From Planctomycetota bacterium (GTDB lineage: Bacteria; Planctomycetota; J058; JAJDCP01), in assembly GCA_029260765.1 (NCBI GenBank), contig JAJDCP010000063.1, forward strand, positions 62,001 to 126,000: a stretch of 64,000 bases of DNA. Direction: 5' to 3'. The notes under the pieces are model-generated. The model did no database searches. It saw only the letters and a list, made by a program, of their open reading frames with translations, and was not told where the DNA came from. Positions 35,304 to 43,917 of the stretch are shown in pieces; the stretch's first letter is position 1; every line of letters begins with the position of its first letter. Position numbers and translations under genes: made by a program.

Positions 35304-36808
35304 CGCAACAGCTCCGCAAAGAACCGGGCCATCGCCTGCCCGCTGACGCGATTTCCTCGGGCGTTGAAGTGTGTGTCGCGCAGGTGGAACAAATGGCGTT
35401 CGCCGTCTTCGAGCGGCGGCTCGGCGCGGAATACGGGCAACAGGTCGAGGTGGGGGATGCCGTGCTCCGAGAGCCAGGCTCCTATGCGGGCCTGCGGCAG
35501 GTCGCGTTGCAGCACGGCTTCGGGATGGGCGGCCACGATCGTCTCCCACAGTGCATCTTCGACCTGGGGCTCGTCGGGGAGAAGCACGAAGCAGAGCGGC
35601 ACATCACCGGCAGCCTCGATGATGTCGGCCAGAACTTCGAACAGCGGCTCGAAGCTCGTCTGCTCTGGTGCGCAGTTGTCCAGCACCCGGCTGCTGCAGA
35701 TATTGTTGAACTGCTGCAGGTCGAAGGTCCCCTCCTCGAGCCGGGGATCGAGGAGCCAGGGCAGCGTCTGCTCGAGGCTTCCGCCGATCGAAAGCTCGAT
35801 CCCCTGGGGCTCGCCGCTGCGCGTGCGGCCGCCGCTGACGGTCAGGATCCGGCGCGGCAGCAGGTAGACGAGCAGGTTCTCGCGGTCTCCCCAGCTGCGG
35901 CGCCAGTCGAGGCCGCGGTAGCCGACCAGGTCGTTGCCGCAGAACAGCTGCACGACCATCAGGCTCGGTTGCAGAGGCAGCGCTTCATCGCGCAGCAGGC
36001 GCAGGTACTCGGGCGGACCGATGGCCGGGAAGCCCAGATTGGCGACGGTCCAGCCCGTGGTCTGTTCGCAGACCGTGGTGAAGTGGTAGGCGTGCGGCAC
36101 CGAGCCCGGGCTGAAAGAGTCGCCGATGCATGCCACCAGAGTCTCGCCGGGCTGGCGGGGCCGGAAGGCCTCGTCGTAGTGCCCCTGGGCATTGGTCGGA
36201 AATCCGAAGCGCACCATCCCCGGGGGATTGCGGTACATCGCCAGCAGGTCCGAGCCCGGTTGGCGCAGCAGAGGAGAGCTGCTGAACATCGCGCTCAGGC
36301 GCAGCGCCAGCTCGAGCCCCAACAGCAGGAAACAGACATTGGCCAGCAGCACGTCGATCAGTTTGCGCACGCGCCCGGGAAGCCGCTCCCAGAGCAGCCA
36401 GCCCACCACGAAGCTGAGAAAACCGAGCGCGCCTGCGAGGTAGAAGCGTGTCTTGTCGAAGGGCTGCAGCGCCGCGAGTTGGATGGCGAGACCCGCCACG
36501 ACCGCGTAGACGGCAAGGCGCACGTCACTGCCGCGCGGGTGAAGGGGCTTGCCTTGACGGCCTCGCCACAGGGCGAGCAGGATCAGCCCTGCGCAGCCCA
36601 ACAGCGCCAGCCCGCTGAGCACAGGAACCAGCAGCGCCAGACTGGAAAAGAACGCGACCGTCTCGTCCCAGCGCTTCAGGCTACGGCTCAGGGCCTGGAT
36701 GCCGAAATGGATGCCGAGGCCCAGGAAGCCGAACAGGGCGAGGTGGTATCCCCACGAGAAACGGGTCTTTTCGGGCTCGGCCGGCATCGGCACCTCCAGG
36801 CAGGGCAT
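35300..36808 (-). CDS. membrane-anchored SGNH/GDSL-type hydrolase (502 aa)
   Basis: N-terminal half has about five membrane helices. The C-terminal half is an SGNH hydrolase: [12 protein letters not shown] (nucleophile Ser), [10 protein letters not shown] (GxND oxyanion block) and [10 protein letters not shown] (the DxH catalytic pair of AlgJ/AlgX-like enzymes). Probably O-acyl transfer or hydrolysis on envelope polysaccharide. ATG 36808 has AGAGG five bases before; ATG 36787 also has an SD. Overlap with the copper ATPase suggests joint translation, though a functional link is not obvious. Confidence 0.85.
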   Translation of the reverse strand: MPCLEVPMPAEPEKTRFSWGYHLALFGFLGLGIHFGIQALSRSLKRWDETVAFFSSLALLVPVLSGLALLGCAGLILLALWRGRQGKPLHPRGSDVRLAVYAVVAGLAIQLAALQPFDKTRFYLAGALGFLSFVVGWLLWERLPGRVRKLIDVLLANVCFLLLGLELALRLSAMFSSSPLLRQPGSDLLAMYRNPPGMVRFGFPTNAQGHYDEAFRPRQPGETLVACIGDSFSPGSVPHAYHFTTVCEQTTGWTVANLGFPAIGPPEYLRLLRDEALPLQPSLMVVQLFCGNDLVGYRGLDWRRSWGDRENLLVYLLPRRILTVSGGRTRSGEPQGIELSIGGSLEQTLPWLLDPRLEEGTFDLQQFNNICSSRVLDNCAPEQTSFEPLFEVLADIIEAAGDVPLCFVLLPDEPQVEDALWETIVAAHPEAVLQRDLPQARIGAWLSEHGIPHLDLLPVFRAEPPLEDGERHLFHLRDTHFNARGNRVSGQAMARFFAELLR

Positions 36809-36943
36809 TGTCACCTCTGACGGCTTCGACGCCAAGATCTTTGCCACCCTTTCGACGAGGGCTTGGTGTGTCGCGCCAAGCCGGCGGTTGTGGGTTGGCT
36901 GGTGGCCTGCTAGACTCCCACCATTCGAGTTGCTCGAGGAGCT

Positions 36944-37357
36944 ATGGACAAGCAAAACCCTCCGCCCACCTGCTTGGCTCTGATGATCTGTGAGACCGTG
37001 ATCGAGGACAGGCGCACACGCAACAAGTCTCTGATCAACACCTTCAGCCACATCCACAGCTTGAGCTTCCCCTGCCGGCACCAGCGCATGACGGTCTATG
37101 TCTGCCTGACCGACGGCCGGGGGGAGGCGCCCCTGGGCATCCGCATGTTGCATGACAACAGCCGCAAGGTTGTGGTCGAGACCAAAGCGACAGCCCGCTT
37201 CAAGGATCCTTTGGCCGTGCTCGAGATCACCTTCGATCTGCGCGGGCTGCTCTTCTCCGAGCCCGGGCGCTATGCCGTCGAGCTCTTCAGCGAGCACCGC
37301 ATTCTTGCCACGCGCGGTCTGCAGCTGAGTCTGCTGCAAACGAAGAAGCCGGAATAG
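36944..37357 (+). CDS. DUF6941-like small protein (137 aa)
   Basis: Starts MDKQNPPPTCLALMICETVI. The lines ALMICETVIEDRRTRNKSLINTF and FPCRHQRMTVYVCLTDGRGE fit a family of ~130-aa proteins I remember as DUF6941, found in several high-GC phyla; the domain looks like a beta sandwich. No signal peptide. Function unknown. Confidence 0.65.
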   Translation: MDKQNPPPTCLALMICETVIEDRRTRNKSLINTFSHIHSLSFPCRHQRMTVYVCLTDGRGEAPLGIRMLHDNSRKVVVETKATARFKDPLAVLEITFDLRGLLFSEPGRYAVELFSEHRILATRGLQLSLLQTKKPE

Positions 37358-37372
37358 CCTGCTAGCAGCCTT

Positions 37373-37870
37373 TCAGCTCAAGACAAAGTAGAACAAGATC
37401 CCCAACCCTACCGTCATCTGTAAGGGGAAAGTGGCAACATCCATCGCCACACTGAACGGTGTCGCAAGGACCTGCAGCGCCGGCGAGCTGCGCCGCGCTG
37501 GCAGGTAGATCTGGCGCGGTTCCTCACCCTCAGCGAGCACGAGCAGGCTGCCGTCTTTTGCGAGTTGCACCCGGAAACGGCCCGCGGGCAGCTCCGAGCG
37601 AGCATGCCCCGCCGCGCTCGCCAGGGGCCGCGGGGTGTCTGGGTCGTCATCGTCGAGCGAAGTCAGCTGCCAGGTGTCGGTCTGGAGCGCGAGCGTGTGC
37701 AGCGCGTCGTCGCTGTAGCGCAGCTGTAGGAAGATGCTTGAGGCGGAAGAGGCAGCTTCAGCACCGATCAGGTGTCGGGGTTGCGTCGAGCTGCGCGTGC
37801 TCCAGAGCAGTCCTGTGGTGCAACCACAGCACTGCATACAGACCAACGCGAACAGGTAGAGTCTGGGCAC
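37373..37870 (-). CDS. putative lipoprotein (165 aa)
   Basis: Starts MPRLYLFALVCMQCCGCTTG, a type II signal with several Cys in the lipobox zone. A soluble middle part is followed by a hydrophobic C-terminus (MTVGLGILFYFVLS). Convergent with the DUF6941 gene. No family recognised. Confidence 0.65.
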   Translation of the reverse strand: MPRLYLFALVCMQCCGCTTGLLWSTRSSTQPRHLIGAEAASSASSIFLQLRYSDDALHTLALQTDTWQLTSLDDDDPDTPRPLASAAGHARSELPAGRFRVQLAKDGSLLVLAEGEEPRQIYLPARRSSPALQVLATPFSVAMDVATFPLQMTVGLGILFYFVLS

Positions 37871-37969
37871 GGTGAACCTCCTCGTGGTTTCCCGACTCCG
37901 TCACCAGCTTCGGCTAGCGACGGATCTCGGCTCGGGAGTCGGACACCTGGCGGGGCTTTGTATTCGCAC

Positions 37970-39082
37970 TCAGCCTTTGTAGACCAACACCGGGCGCAGC
38001 TCTCGAACCACCCGCGTCAAGTCTCGTTGCGCGCGCATCACTGCGCGTATGTCGCGGTAGGCAGCCGGCGCTTCTTCACACAGCTGCAGGGCCCGCCTCT
38101 GGTCAAACCAGACGCCCCGCATCTCACGCCGCAGTTGTTTCAGGCTGCAGCTCTTTCGGGCTTGCTGGCGCGTCCACTTACGGCCCGCGCCATGGGAGCT
38201 CGAGCACAGCGACGCGGGCTGGCCTCGGCCCTCGACGTGGAAGCTCGCGGTGGCCATCGAGCCTGGAATCAGCCCGGCCTCGCCGGCGTGAGCGGAGAGT
38301 GCGCCCTTGCGATGGACCCACCAGGTCCGCCCGAAGTGATCCTCTGCCTGGATGTGGTTGTGGTCGCAGTCGATCAGGGTCTGGGGCTCGGAGCTGATGC
38401 CGTGGGTTTCAAACAACTCCTGCACCTGGCGCAGGATCTCCCGACGGTTGGCCCGGGCGTATGCGCGCGCAACTGCCAGGTCGTTGAGAAAGGCTCGCCC
38501 GAGCGTCGAACCGCTCTCGACTGCCGTCTCGGCATAGCTGTATGCACCAGCGACCGCTTTTCCGAAACTCCGAGAGCCTGAATGGACCATGATCCACAGC
38601 TGGTTCTGCGGATCAGCCTGCAGCTCGAGGAAGTGGTTTCCGCGGCCGAGGCTGCCGAACTGCGCACGGGCGTCGCGGGCCAGGGCCTTGTCCAGGCTTG
38701 GGCAGCTGCAAGCTGGTAGATCGGGCAGCGTCGGCAAGCGCTGGCGAGGGTGGCCCAGAATCGGGACCCTCTGCTCCAGTCCCCAGAGAATACGCGCGGC
38801 GGCGGCTTCGGAGCGGAACAACTCGGCGGAAGCTTGCAGGCGCATTGCGGCCATGCCGCAGCCGAGGTCCCCGCCGACGGCTCGATGGTAGAGCAGCTGG
38901 CGGGTCGCAAAGACGCTTCCCACGCAGACGTTGCCGGCCCAATGGGTATCGGGCATCAGCGCGATGTGCCGTACATCGGGGCTGGCAGCAAGGCGGCGCG
39001 TGGCCGCCTCGACCTCGGAGGGCAGCCGGGAGCAGAGCCAGCGATGGATGGACGTACCCGAAGGCGCTGGAGAATCAAGCAT
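37970..39082 (-). CDS. rtcB: RtcB-family RNA ligase-like protein (370 aa)
   Basis: RtcB joins 2',3'-cyclic phosphate and 5'-OH RNA ends using GTP and Mn2+. Motifs present: MPDTHWAGNVCVGSVF, VGGDLGCGMAA (metal-binding Cys), GSLGRGNHFLEL, VHSGSRSFGK, WVHRKGALSAHAGE and SSSHGAGRKWTRQQA, the guanylation-site region. At 370 aa it is shorter than E. coli RtcB (~408). ATG has GGAGG six bases upstream and overlaps the RbfA-like gene by eight bases, so they are co-translated. Confidence 0.92.
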   Translation of the reverse strand: MLDSPAPSGTSIHRWLCSRLPSEVEAATRRLAASPDVRHIALMPDTHWAGNVCVGSVFATRQLLYHRAVGGDLGCGMAAMRLQASAELFRSEAAAARILWGLEQRVPILGHPRQRLPTLPDLPACSCPSLDKALARDARAQFGSLGRGNHFLELQADPQNQLWIMVHSGSRSFGKAVAGAYSYAETAVESGSTLGRAFLNDLAVARAYARANRREILRQVQELFETHGISSEPQTLIDCDHNHIQAEDHFGRTWWVHRKGALSAHAGEAGLIPGSMATASFHVEGRGQPASLCSSSHGAGRKWTRQQARKSCSLKQLRREMRGVWFDQRRALQLCEEAPAAYRDIRAVMRAQRDLTRVVRELRPVLVYKG

Positions 39083-39491
39083 CCCCGGCCTCCTTTCCCT
39101 CCGGAGCGAACAACAGCTGGGGGACCCGTTTGCGCACGATGGCCCGTGCAGCTTCCATCCGCAGGCTCACCCGCTCCCGCGCCAGTGCCTGCGTCAGTCC
39201 CTCGGGGTAGGGGGCTCCAGGAAGGTTGGGGGCGACCCGGACCAGCAAACGGCTGGCGTCCGGAGCAGGCTCGACGCGGGAGACATAGACCTCCTGCAGC
39301 GCGGGTTCCCGCGAATCGGGTAAGGCAAGGTTGAGCGCAGCAGCGACCTGGGCGCACAGCTGCAGTGTTTTTCGCGGCTTCCTTTTTCCGCCGCGCTGTC
39401 GTGCGAGCAGGCGGGGATCGATGCCATCGAGTGGACCGATCTCCGCACACAACGAGAGCAGCTGCTCTCGTCTCGATTTCGAAGTAGACAT
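39075..39491 (-). CDS. RbfA-like protein paired with RtcB (138 aa)
   Basis: C-terminal half (YVSRVEPAPDASRLLVRVA, then RVSLRMEAARAIVRKRVPQL) follows the KH-like fold of ribosome-binding factor A, including the helix ending in RKRVPxLxF. The N-terminal ~55 residues are basic and different from standard RbfA. Coupling to RtcB suggests a role in rRNA or damaged-ribosome repair rather than, or in addition to, 30S maturation; a housekeeping rbfA would normally lie near infB/nusA. I leave the symbol empty. Confidence 0.72.
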   Translation of the reverse strand: MSTSKSRREQLLSLCAEIGPLDGIDPRLLARQRGGKRKPRKTLQLCAQVAAALNLALPDSREPALQEVYVSRVEPAPDASRLLVRVAPNLPGAPYPEGLTQALARERVSLRMEAARAIVRKRVPQLLFAPEGKEAGDA

Positions 39492-39703
39492 GAGACTCCC
39501 TGTGCGCCTGCATCAGGCGCATCGATTCGTAGCTTGTTTGTGCTGGGGGGAGCCCGGCTCAGCCGAGGTGGGAGACCGGGCCCTGTGTGTCAAGGATAGA
39601 ATGCATGACAGGGCCCTCTCTGCCTGGGAGTCTGCAGAGAGTATAGCCACGATCGTGGTGCTGACCTAGTGGCTGGCCGCGAGGAAAAACAAGTCCGCGT
39701 GAG

Positions 39704-40621
39704 TCAAACGGCGAAGGGCGCGAGCCGTCGAGTCTGGTTCCGGTCGTCGCCGGTCCCGTGGCGCACGCGGTTGCGTCCGTCATCCTTGGCGGTGTACAGC
39801 GCTTCGTCTGCCGCCAGGATCAGCCCTTCGAGGCGCTTGCCGACGCCGTCGGTCTCGGCAACACCGATCGAAACCGTGACAGGGATGGAGGTTCCGGCAT
39901 GGCGGAAATCGTGGGCTTCGACTTTGCGGCGGAAGCGTTCTGCCATCACGACGGCATACTCGATAGTGGTGCCGGGAAGCAGGATCAGGAATTCGTCACC
40001 ACCATACCGGAAACTGAGGACCGTCTCGGGCATGCTTCCCCGGATCAGGCGAGCGACTTCAAGCAGCACCGTGTTGCCGGCGGGATGGCCGTGCGTGTCG
40101 TTGATCGTCTTGAAGCTATCGATGTCGAATAGGATCGCAGACATCCGGGCTTTGCTTTTGGAGGGGGCGGCCTCGCGCAGGTGTGAGCGGTTGAACAGGC
40201 CCGTCAAGGGGTCGTGGATCGCCATGTCATAGAGCTTGCTGTGGAACTCGATCTCGTCCACGTCGCTGAGGGCCTTGATCAGTGTGTGGCCGATCTCTAT
40301 CCGGTCGCCGGTCTTCAGCTTGCCACGCCGGCAACCTCGGCCGTTGAGGAAGAGGCCGTTGGTGCTACCGAGGTCCTTGATGCGCATCGTGCCGTTTTTC
40401 TGGTAGACCCGGGCATGACGGCGGCTGGTTCCGTCGCGTGCGGTGCCAACAATCAAGTCGCACTCGTCCGAGCGACCGATGATCATGCCCGCATCGGGAA
40501 TCTCGATGATCTTGCCCAGGAATGGGCCGCGCATGACCAACAGGGCGCGCGGCATGGCTGGACGTGGCGTCGACTCGAGGTCGGAATCGGGGGCCGGAGG
40601 CTGCCGGCTTGCTGTCATCAC
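39704..40621 (-). CDS. FHA-GGDEF protein, probable diguanylate cyclase (305 aa)
   Basis: FHA domain at ~28-110 (IIGRSDECDLIVG, SRRHARVYQ, DLGSTNGLFLNG), then a GGDEF domain (IHDPLTGLFNRSHL, FDIDSFKTINDTHGH, and intact RYGGDEFLIL). The active-site sequence predicts c-di-GMP synthesis. The inhibitory RxxD site normally just before it is missing (METVL-type sequence there), so product feedback may be absent. The FHA domain suggests control by Ser/Thr phosphorylation. GTG 40621 has GGAGGG six bases upstream. Confidence 0.92.
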   Translation of the reverse strand: MMTASRQPPAPDSDLESTPRPAMPRALLVMRGPFLGKIIEIPDAGMIIGRSDECDLIVGTARDGTSRRHARVYQKNGTMRIKDLGSTNGLFLNGRGCRRGKLKTGDRIEIGHTLIKALSDVDEIEFHSKLYDMAIHDPLTGLFNRSHLREAAPSKSKARMSAILFDIDSFKTINDTHGHPAGNTVLLEVARLIRGSMPETVLSFRYGGDEFLILLPGTTIEYAVVMAERFRRKVEAHDFRHAGTSIPVTVSIGVAETDGVGKRLEGLILAADEALYTAKDDGRNRVRHGTGDDRNQTRRLAPFAV

Positions 40622-40932
40622 GATGCACCCTCCATGCCTGTACCCGATCCGATCCAGCCGGAACTAGATACTGGGAGCTTCCATCCTGCAACTGGCGTGC
40701 CACGTTGTCTGTCGGCACGGGACAGGCTGCGGGGCGGTGGCGGCGGCGGCAACGGGTGTCTCATTTTGAGAGTGGTTTCAAAGCGGGACGGGCCTGCTCA
40801 AGCCTTGGAACGGAGAGCAAAGGTCGATTCCCGGCTCGTGTCTCCGGGCGGTGATGGCTCGCAGCGCGCTGGGGGGACAAGCGCTCTGTTCGGGAAGTTC
40901 TTTCCCGCAGGGGGAAGTCATTCAACAAACAA

Positions 40933-40961
40933 AAGACACCCCTCGAAATTGGGGGTGTCTT
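40933..40961 (-). terminator. intrinsic terminator of the 41.4-44.7 kb operon
   Basis: Perfect 10-bp stem AAGACACCCC/GGGGTGTCTT with a 9-base loop. On the minus strand it is followed by TTTTGTTTGTT, a good U-tract, so it ends transcripts arriving from the HEAT/DUF2330 operon. Confidence 0.85.
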
Positions 40962-41117
40962 CGTCGTATAGAAGTGGCTCTTATGAGTCACAAACAGCTT
41001 ATCTCTGTCTTAGCCGCTAATGCGGTGTCGAACTATCGAATAAATGGCTGCTGTGAGTCTCGATAGGCAACCCTCTTTAGTAGTGTCGGGAGGTCTGCAG
41101 GGGCTCCTGACAACCGC

Positions 41118-41156
41118 GATTCGAATCGCAACGTTTCCAACTGAGCTAAGTATGCT
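41118..41156 (-). pseudogene. tRNA-like remnant
   Basis: Minus strand reads GCATACTTAGCTCAGTTGG, a typical tRNA 5' end with D-arm, then soon GATTCGAATC resembling a T-loop. The anticodon arm and a matching 3' acceptor are missing, so it cannot be a working tRNA. Confidence 0.3.
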
Positions 41157-41364
41157 TCAGACCGTCTTAGTGTGCAAGTCGACAAATCTCTGGGGATTGC
41201 ATTTGCGTCGTCGGCGTTCTTCGTAAGACTTTGAAATGTATCGGTTTGACGTATTTCGTGGAGGCGCAAGTCTCTTGGCCATTCCCCAAAAAAAGATATA
41301 CAGGCACGGGATCTGACCAGTTGGGAGCAAGCTGGCAGCTGTAATGCTTGCTGGCAGGCCGTTC

Positions 41365-42396
41365 TCAGGGAAGTGAAGCAAGGATGTTCTGGTAGCGGAC
41401 GGCCTGGTGCACGTTTTGCTGCTCGAGAATGGCCCGCAGCTCCGTCTTGCCCATGGTCTTGCCCCAGAGCAGCAACCAACCGTCGGTGCCGATGTCTTCC
41501 CAAGCCGGGCTGTCGTAGCCTGCCATGCGCGCCAGTTCGAGGCTTCGCAGGTTGTTGTGGATCTGATTCTGCTCCTCGGGCTTACCAAAACGCTCACACC
41601 ACAGGTGCCAGCGCACCAGATTCCCGCAGAGTTTGCGGGCAGATTCTTCGGTGTAACTGACTCCGGGTACGTACAGGGCACCCCCATGCCAGGGAACCTG
41701 CTTGGCCTGAGGATCGAAGCTGTAGGTCTCGGCCACGGCAGCCGGGACCGTGGCGTCGCCCTGTATGGCGAGGGTCCCCAGGTAGGCGGTGGCCTGCCAA
41801 CGCAGCTCATTGCTCGAGCCGGTACGCATCAGGAGGCAGAGCGCGTCGGCCCCCTGCGCCAGAATCGCCGGCGCCAGGGCGGGCTGCAGCTCAGGGAAGG
41901 TGTAGCTGATCTTCAGCACCCGAGCCAACTCGCCCGCGCTGCTCTCACCGGTCAACGCCTCCGACAGGCGCATGCCCAGGGGCCGCGTAAGAGCTGGAAA
42001 GGTCTGGCTGAGGGCCACCAGGTCGAGCAGTGCCTCACTATCGGGAGCGAGCTGCACGCATGCAGCAGCCGCCCAGGTACGCACCAACTCGGGCTGGTCT
42101 CGGTCTTTGAACAACTTGGCGAGCGACTCCTGCGCTTGCGAACCACCGATCTGGCTCAAACAGACAATCGCCCAGCCCCGCGTACTGAGCTCGCTGCCTT
42201 CCCAGGCCTCGCCGAGCAGCTCAGGAACCGCGTCCTCGCCATGCGAGACCAAAGCCTCGAGGGCCTCGGCAGAGGTTTCGTTGTCGGCCAGGCGCTCGAT
42301 CTCTTGAACGATGCTGCGCTCCTGCGCGTGGGCCATACCCAAGCTCAGAAGCAGGAAGTAGATTCCCAAGCGTCGGACATTCGTGGATGGGGACAT
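41365..42396 (-). CDS. exported HEAT-repeat protein (343 aa)
   Basis: ATG 42396 with AAGGAGATCGAC upstream. The signal peptide ends near GMAHA-Q (Sec-type, AHA cleavage motif). The body has HEAT-like helical pairs (ALEALVSHGEDAVPELLGEA, WAIVCLSQIGGSQAQESLAK) and a different C-terminal ~100 residues with two Trp-rich helices. It is the last gene of the Sec2-DUF2330-HEAT operon. Probably a periplasmic binding scaffold. Confidence 0.8.
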   Translation of the reverse strand: MSPSTNVRRLGIYFLLLSLGMAHAQERSIVQEIERLADNETSAEALEALVSHGEDAVPELLGEAWEGSELSTRGWAIVCLSQIGGSQAQESLAKLFKDRDQPELVRTWAAAACVQLAPDSEALLDLVALSQTFPALTRPLGMRLSEALTGESSAGELARVLKISYTFPELQPALAPAILAQGADALCLLMRTGSSNELRWQATAYLGTLAIQGDATVPAAVAETYSFDPQAKQVPWHGGALYVPGVSYTEESARKLCGNLVRWHLWCERFGKPEEQNQIHNNLRSLELARMAGYDSPAWEDIGTDGWLLLWGKTMGKTELRAILEQQNVHQAVRYQNILASLP

Positions 42397-42407
42397 GTCG
42401 ATCTCCT

Positions 42408-43886
42408 TCAAGCCTGGGCTGCAGAATCGGGGCGCCGCAGACGCTTGCGCAGCGCCCACCACAATCCCGGCACGAGCAGCAGCCAGCCGAGCTGATACGA
42501 GTTGTTTTCGCGTGGTGCGGCGGACTTGTCTTCGAGTGCCTTGCGGAATTCGTCGGGCAACGCGCTGTCTTCGACCCGCTCCCCTTCATTCGCGGGCGCG
42601 GCGCCGAACTGAGGGGCATTGTATGAGCTGCTGGTGTTGGCCTCGGCTGCCATCGCGTAGCGTTCGAAACGCAGATTCTCGGTGGCCAGCTTCTCCCGGG
42701 GAAAGTCCGCATCGATCACGGTCAAGGTCATGCCCGCGAGCGCATCGAGGGCGTGCTCGACCAACTCGTTGCGCTCCTCTGCGAGGGCGTCCTGGTGCAA
42801 GCGGTCCACGGCTTCGCCGCGCAGCCCGAGGTGCTCACCTATGTTCAGCAACACCTTCTCGTGCTCTTCGTGCGGATGCGACAGCCGCTCCGCCGAGACT
42901 GCCAGCAGGTCGCTGGCAAACAGCTCGGCGGCGAGCCCGTTGACCGGCCCCGGTTCCCGCTCGCGCAGCAACTGCTTCCAACGCGCCAGGCTCAGATCCT
43001 CGAGGGTTCCCCCGACCAGCCGCAACGGGCGCAACGCGCGCAGGTTCCGCAGCAGATCGGTGCCGGCCAGTTGGCGGCGCACGAAGGTCTCGGGCATGCC
43101 CGCCAACTTGAGGGGCTGGTCGCTCAACACGTAGACCACATTGCGCAGCTCGCCGTCATTGAATGCGCTCAAGCGCATCGGCACGACCAGCTCCGAGCTC
43201 TCGAAGCGGAAACCCATCGCCTGGACATGCCCGTCAAAGGCGCCGCCTGCGGGCAGCCCTGGAGCCGTATCCCGCTGCCCCGGCTGCGGGTCTACACCCG
43301 CCTTCGGTCCCACGCGGGTCTTGACGGCCACGAAGCACCAACCGTCCTCGACATAGTCTTCACACGGCGCGTCCATCCCCTTCGGGTACACATAGCCGTG
43401 CTCATCCATCCAGCGTTGCAGCGCGGCCGCACTGCCGGCCTCGAGCACTGCGATCTCGTACATTCCCACGGCTTCTTCGCGCAGCACCCGCACGCTGGCT
43501 ACCGAGAGCTCGGGCTCTGCCACCGCGTCCGGGCTGGGCATGCCACCCAACCGCATCGATTTCTCATACACCCACAGGTACTCGACCACTTCGGGTGGAT
43601 CGACGGCGGCCGCCAGCTGCGGAAAGATCGTGTCGGGCAGCTTGCGCAGAGCCGGCGGGTTGGGGAAGGGGATCAGCATGCCGAAGTCTTCGACTTTGCC
43701 CGAGAAGCCGGGCCGGATCACGATGCTCTCGATGCCGTTCTGGTAGAAGACATAGGTCTTTTGCAGACCTATGCGCGTGATCGGTGGGCCTTCACCCGCG
43801 AAGATCGGCGGCACCATGCCGCAGGGGTCGGCCACGGCTGCGGTCATGGCGCAGCCCAGGCACAGGATGACGGTCAGAGTTTTCAT
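42408..43886 (-). CDS. DUF2330 exported membrane protein (492 aa)
   Basis: Signal peptide MKTLTVILCLGCAMTAAVAD, then the DUF2330 domain start DPCGMVPPIFAGEGPPITRI and QKTYVFYQNGIESIVIRPGF with FGMLIPFPNPP. The C-terminus has a membrane helix (YQLGWLLLVPGLWWALRKRL) followed by Arg, a GlyGly-CTERM-like arrangement. SD GAGG. 31 bases downstream of the recoded gene and 11 bases upstream of the HEAT gene, so one operon. Function of DUF2330 is unknown. Confidence 0.85.
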   Translation of the reverse strand: MKTLTVILCLGCAMTAAVADPCGMVPPIFAGEGPPITRIGLQKTYVFYQNGIESIVIRPGFSGKVEDFGMLIPFPNPPALRKLPDTIFPQLAAAVDPPEVVEYLWVYEKSMRLGGMPSPDAVAEPELSVASVRVLREEAVGMYEIAVLEAGSAAALQRWMDEHGYVYPKGMDAPCEDYVEDGWCFVAVKTRVGPKAGVDPQPGQRDTAPGLPAGGAFDGHVQAMGFRFESSELVVPMRLSAFNDGELRNVVYVLSDQPLKLAGMPETFVRRQLAGTDLLRNLRALRPLRLVGGTLEDLSLARWKQLLREREPGPVNGLAAELFASDLLAVSAERLSHPHEEHEKVLLNIGEHLGLRGEAVDRLHQDALAEERNELVEHALDALAGMTLTVIDADFPREKLATENLRFERYAMAAEANTSSSYNAPQFGAAPANEGERVEDSALPDEFRKALEDKSAAPRENNSYQLGWLLLVPGLWWALRKRLRRPDSAAQA

Positions 43887-43917
43887 CGCATCCTCTTGGT
43901 CCGTGGGTTATCCAGGC

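Larger units (their letters stand above)
40622..41364. other. intergenic region with a terminator and a tRNA-like trace
   Basis: About 740 bases, AT-richer than average. No supported gene. It holds an intrinsic terminator (40933-40961), a 9-bp hairpin TGTCGGGAG/CTCCTGACA around 41086-41114, and a D-arm-like tRNA trace (41118-41156). Confidence 0.6.

Noticed and set aside
41118..41156. functional tRNA on the minus strand
   Set aside because: No anticodon arm and no 3' acceptor complementary to GCATACT.
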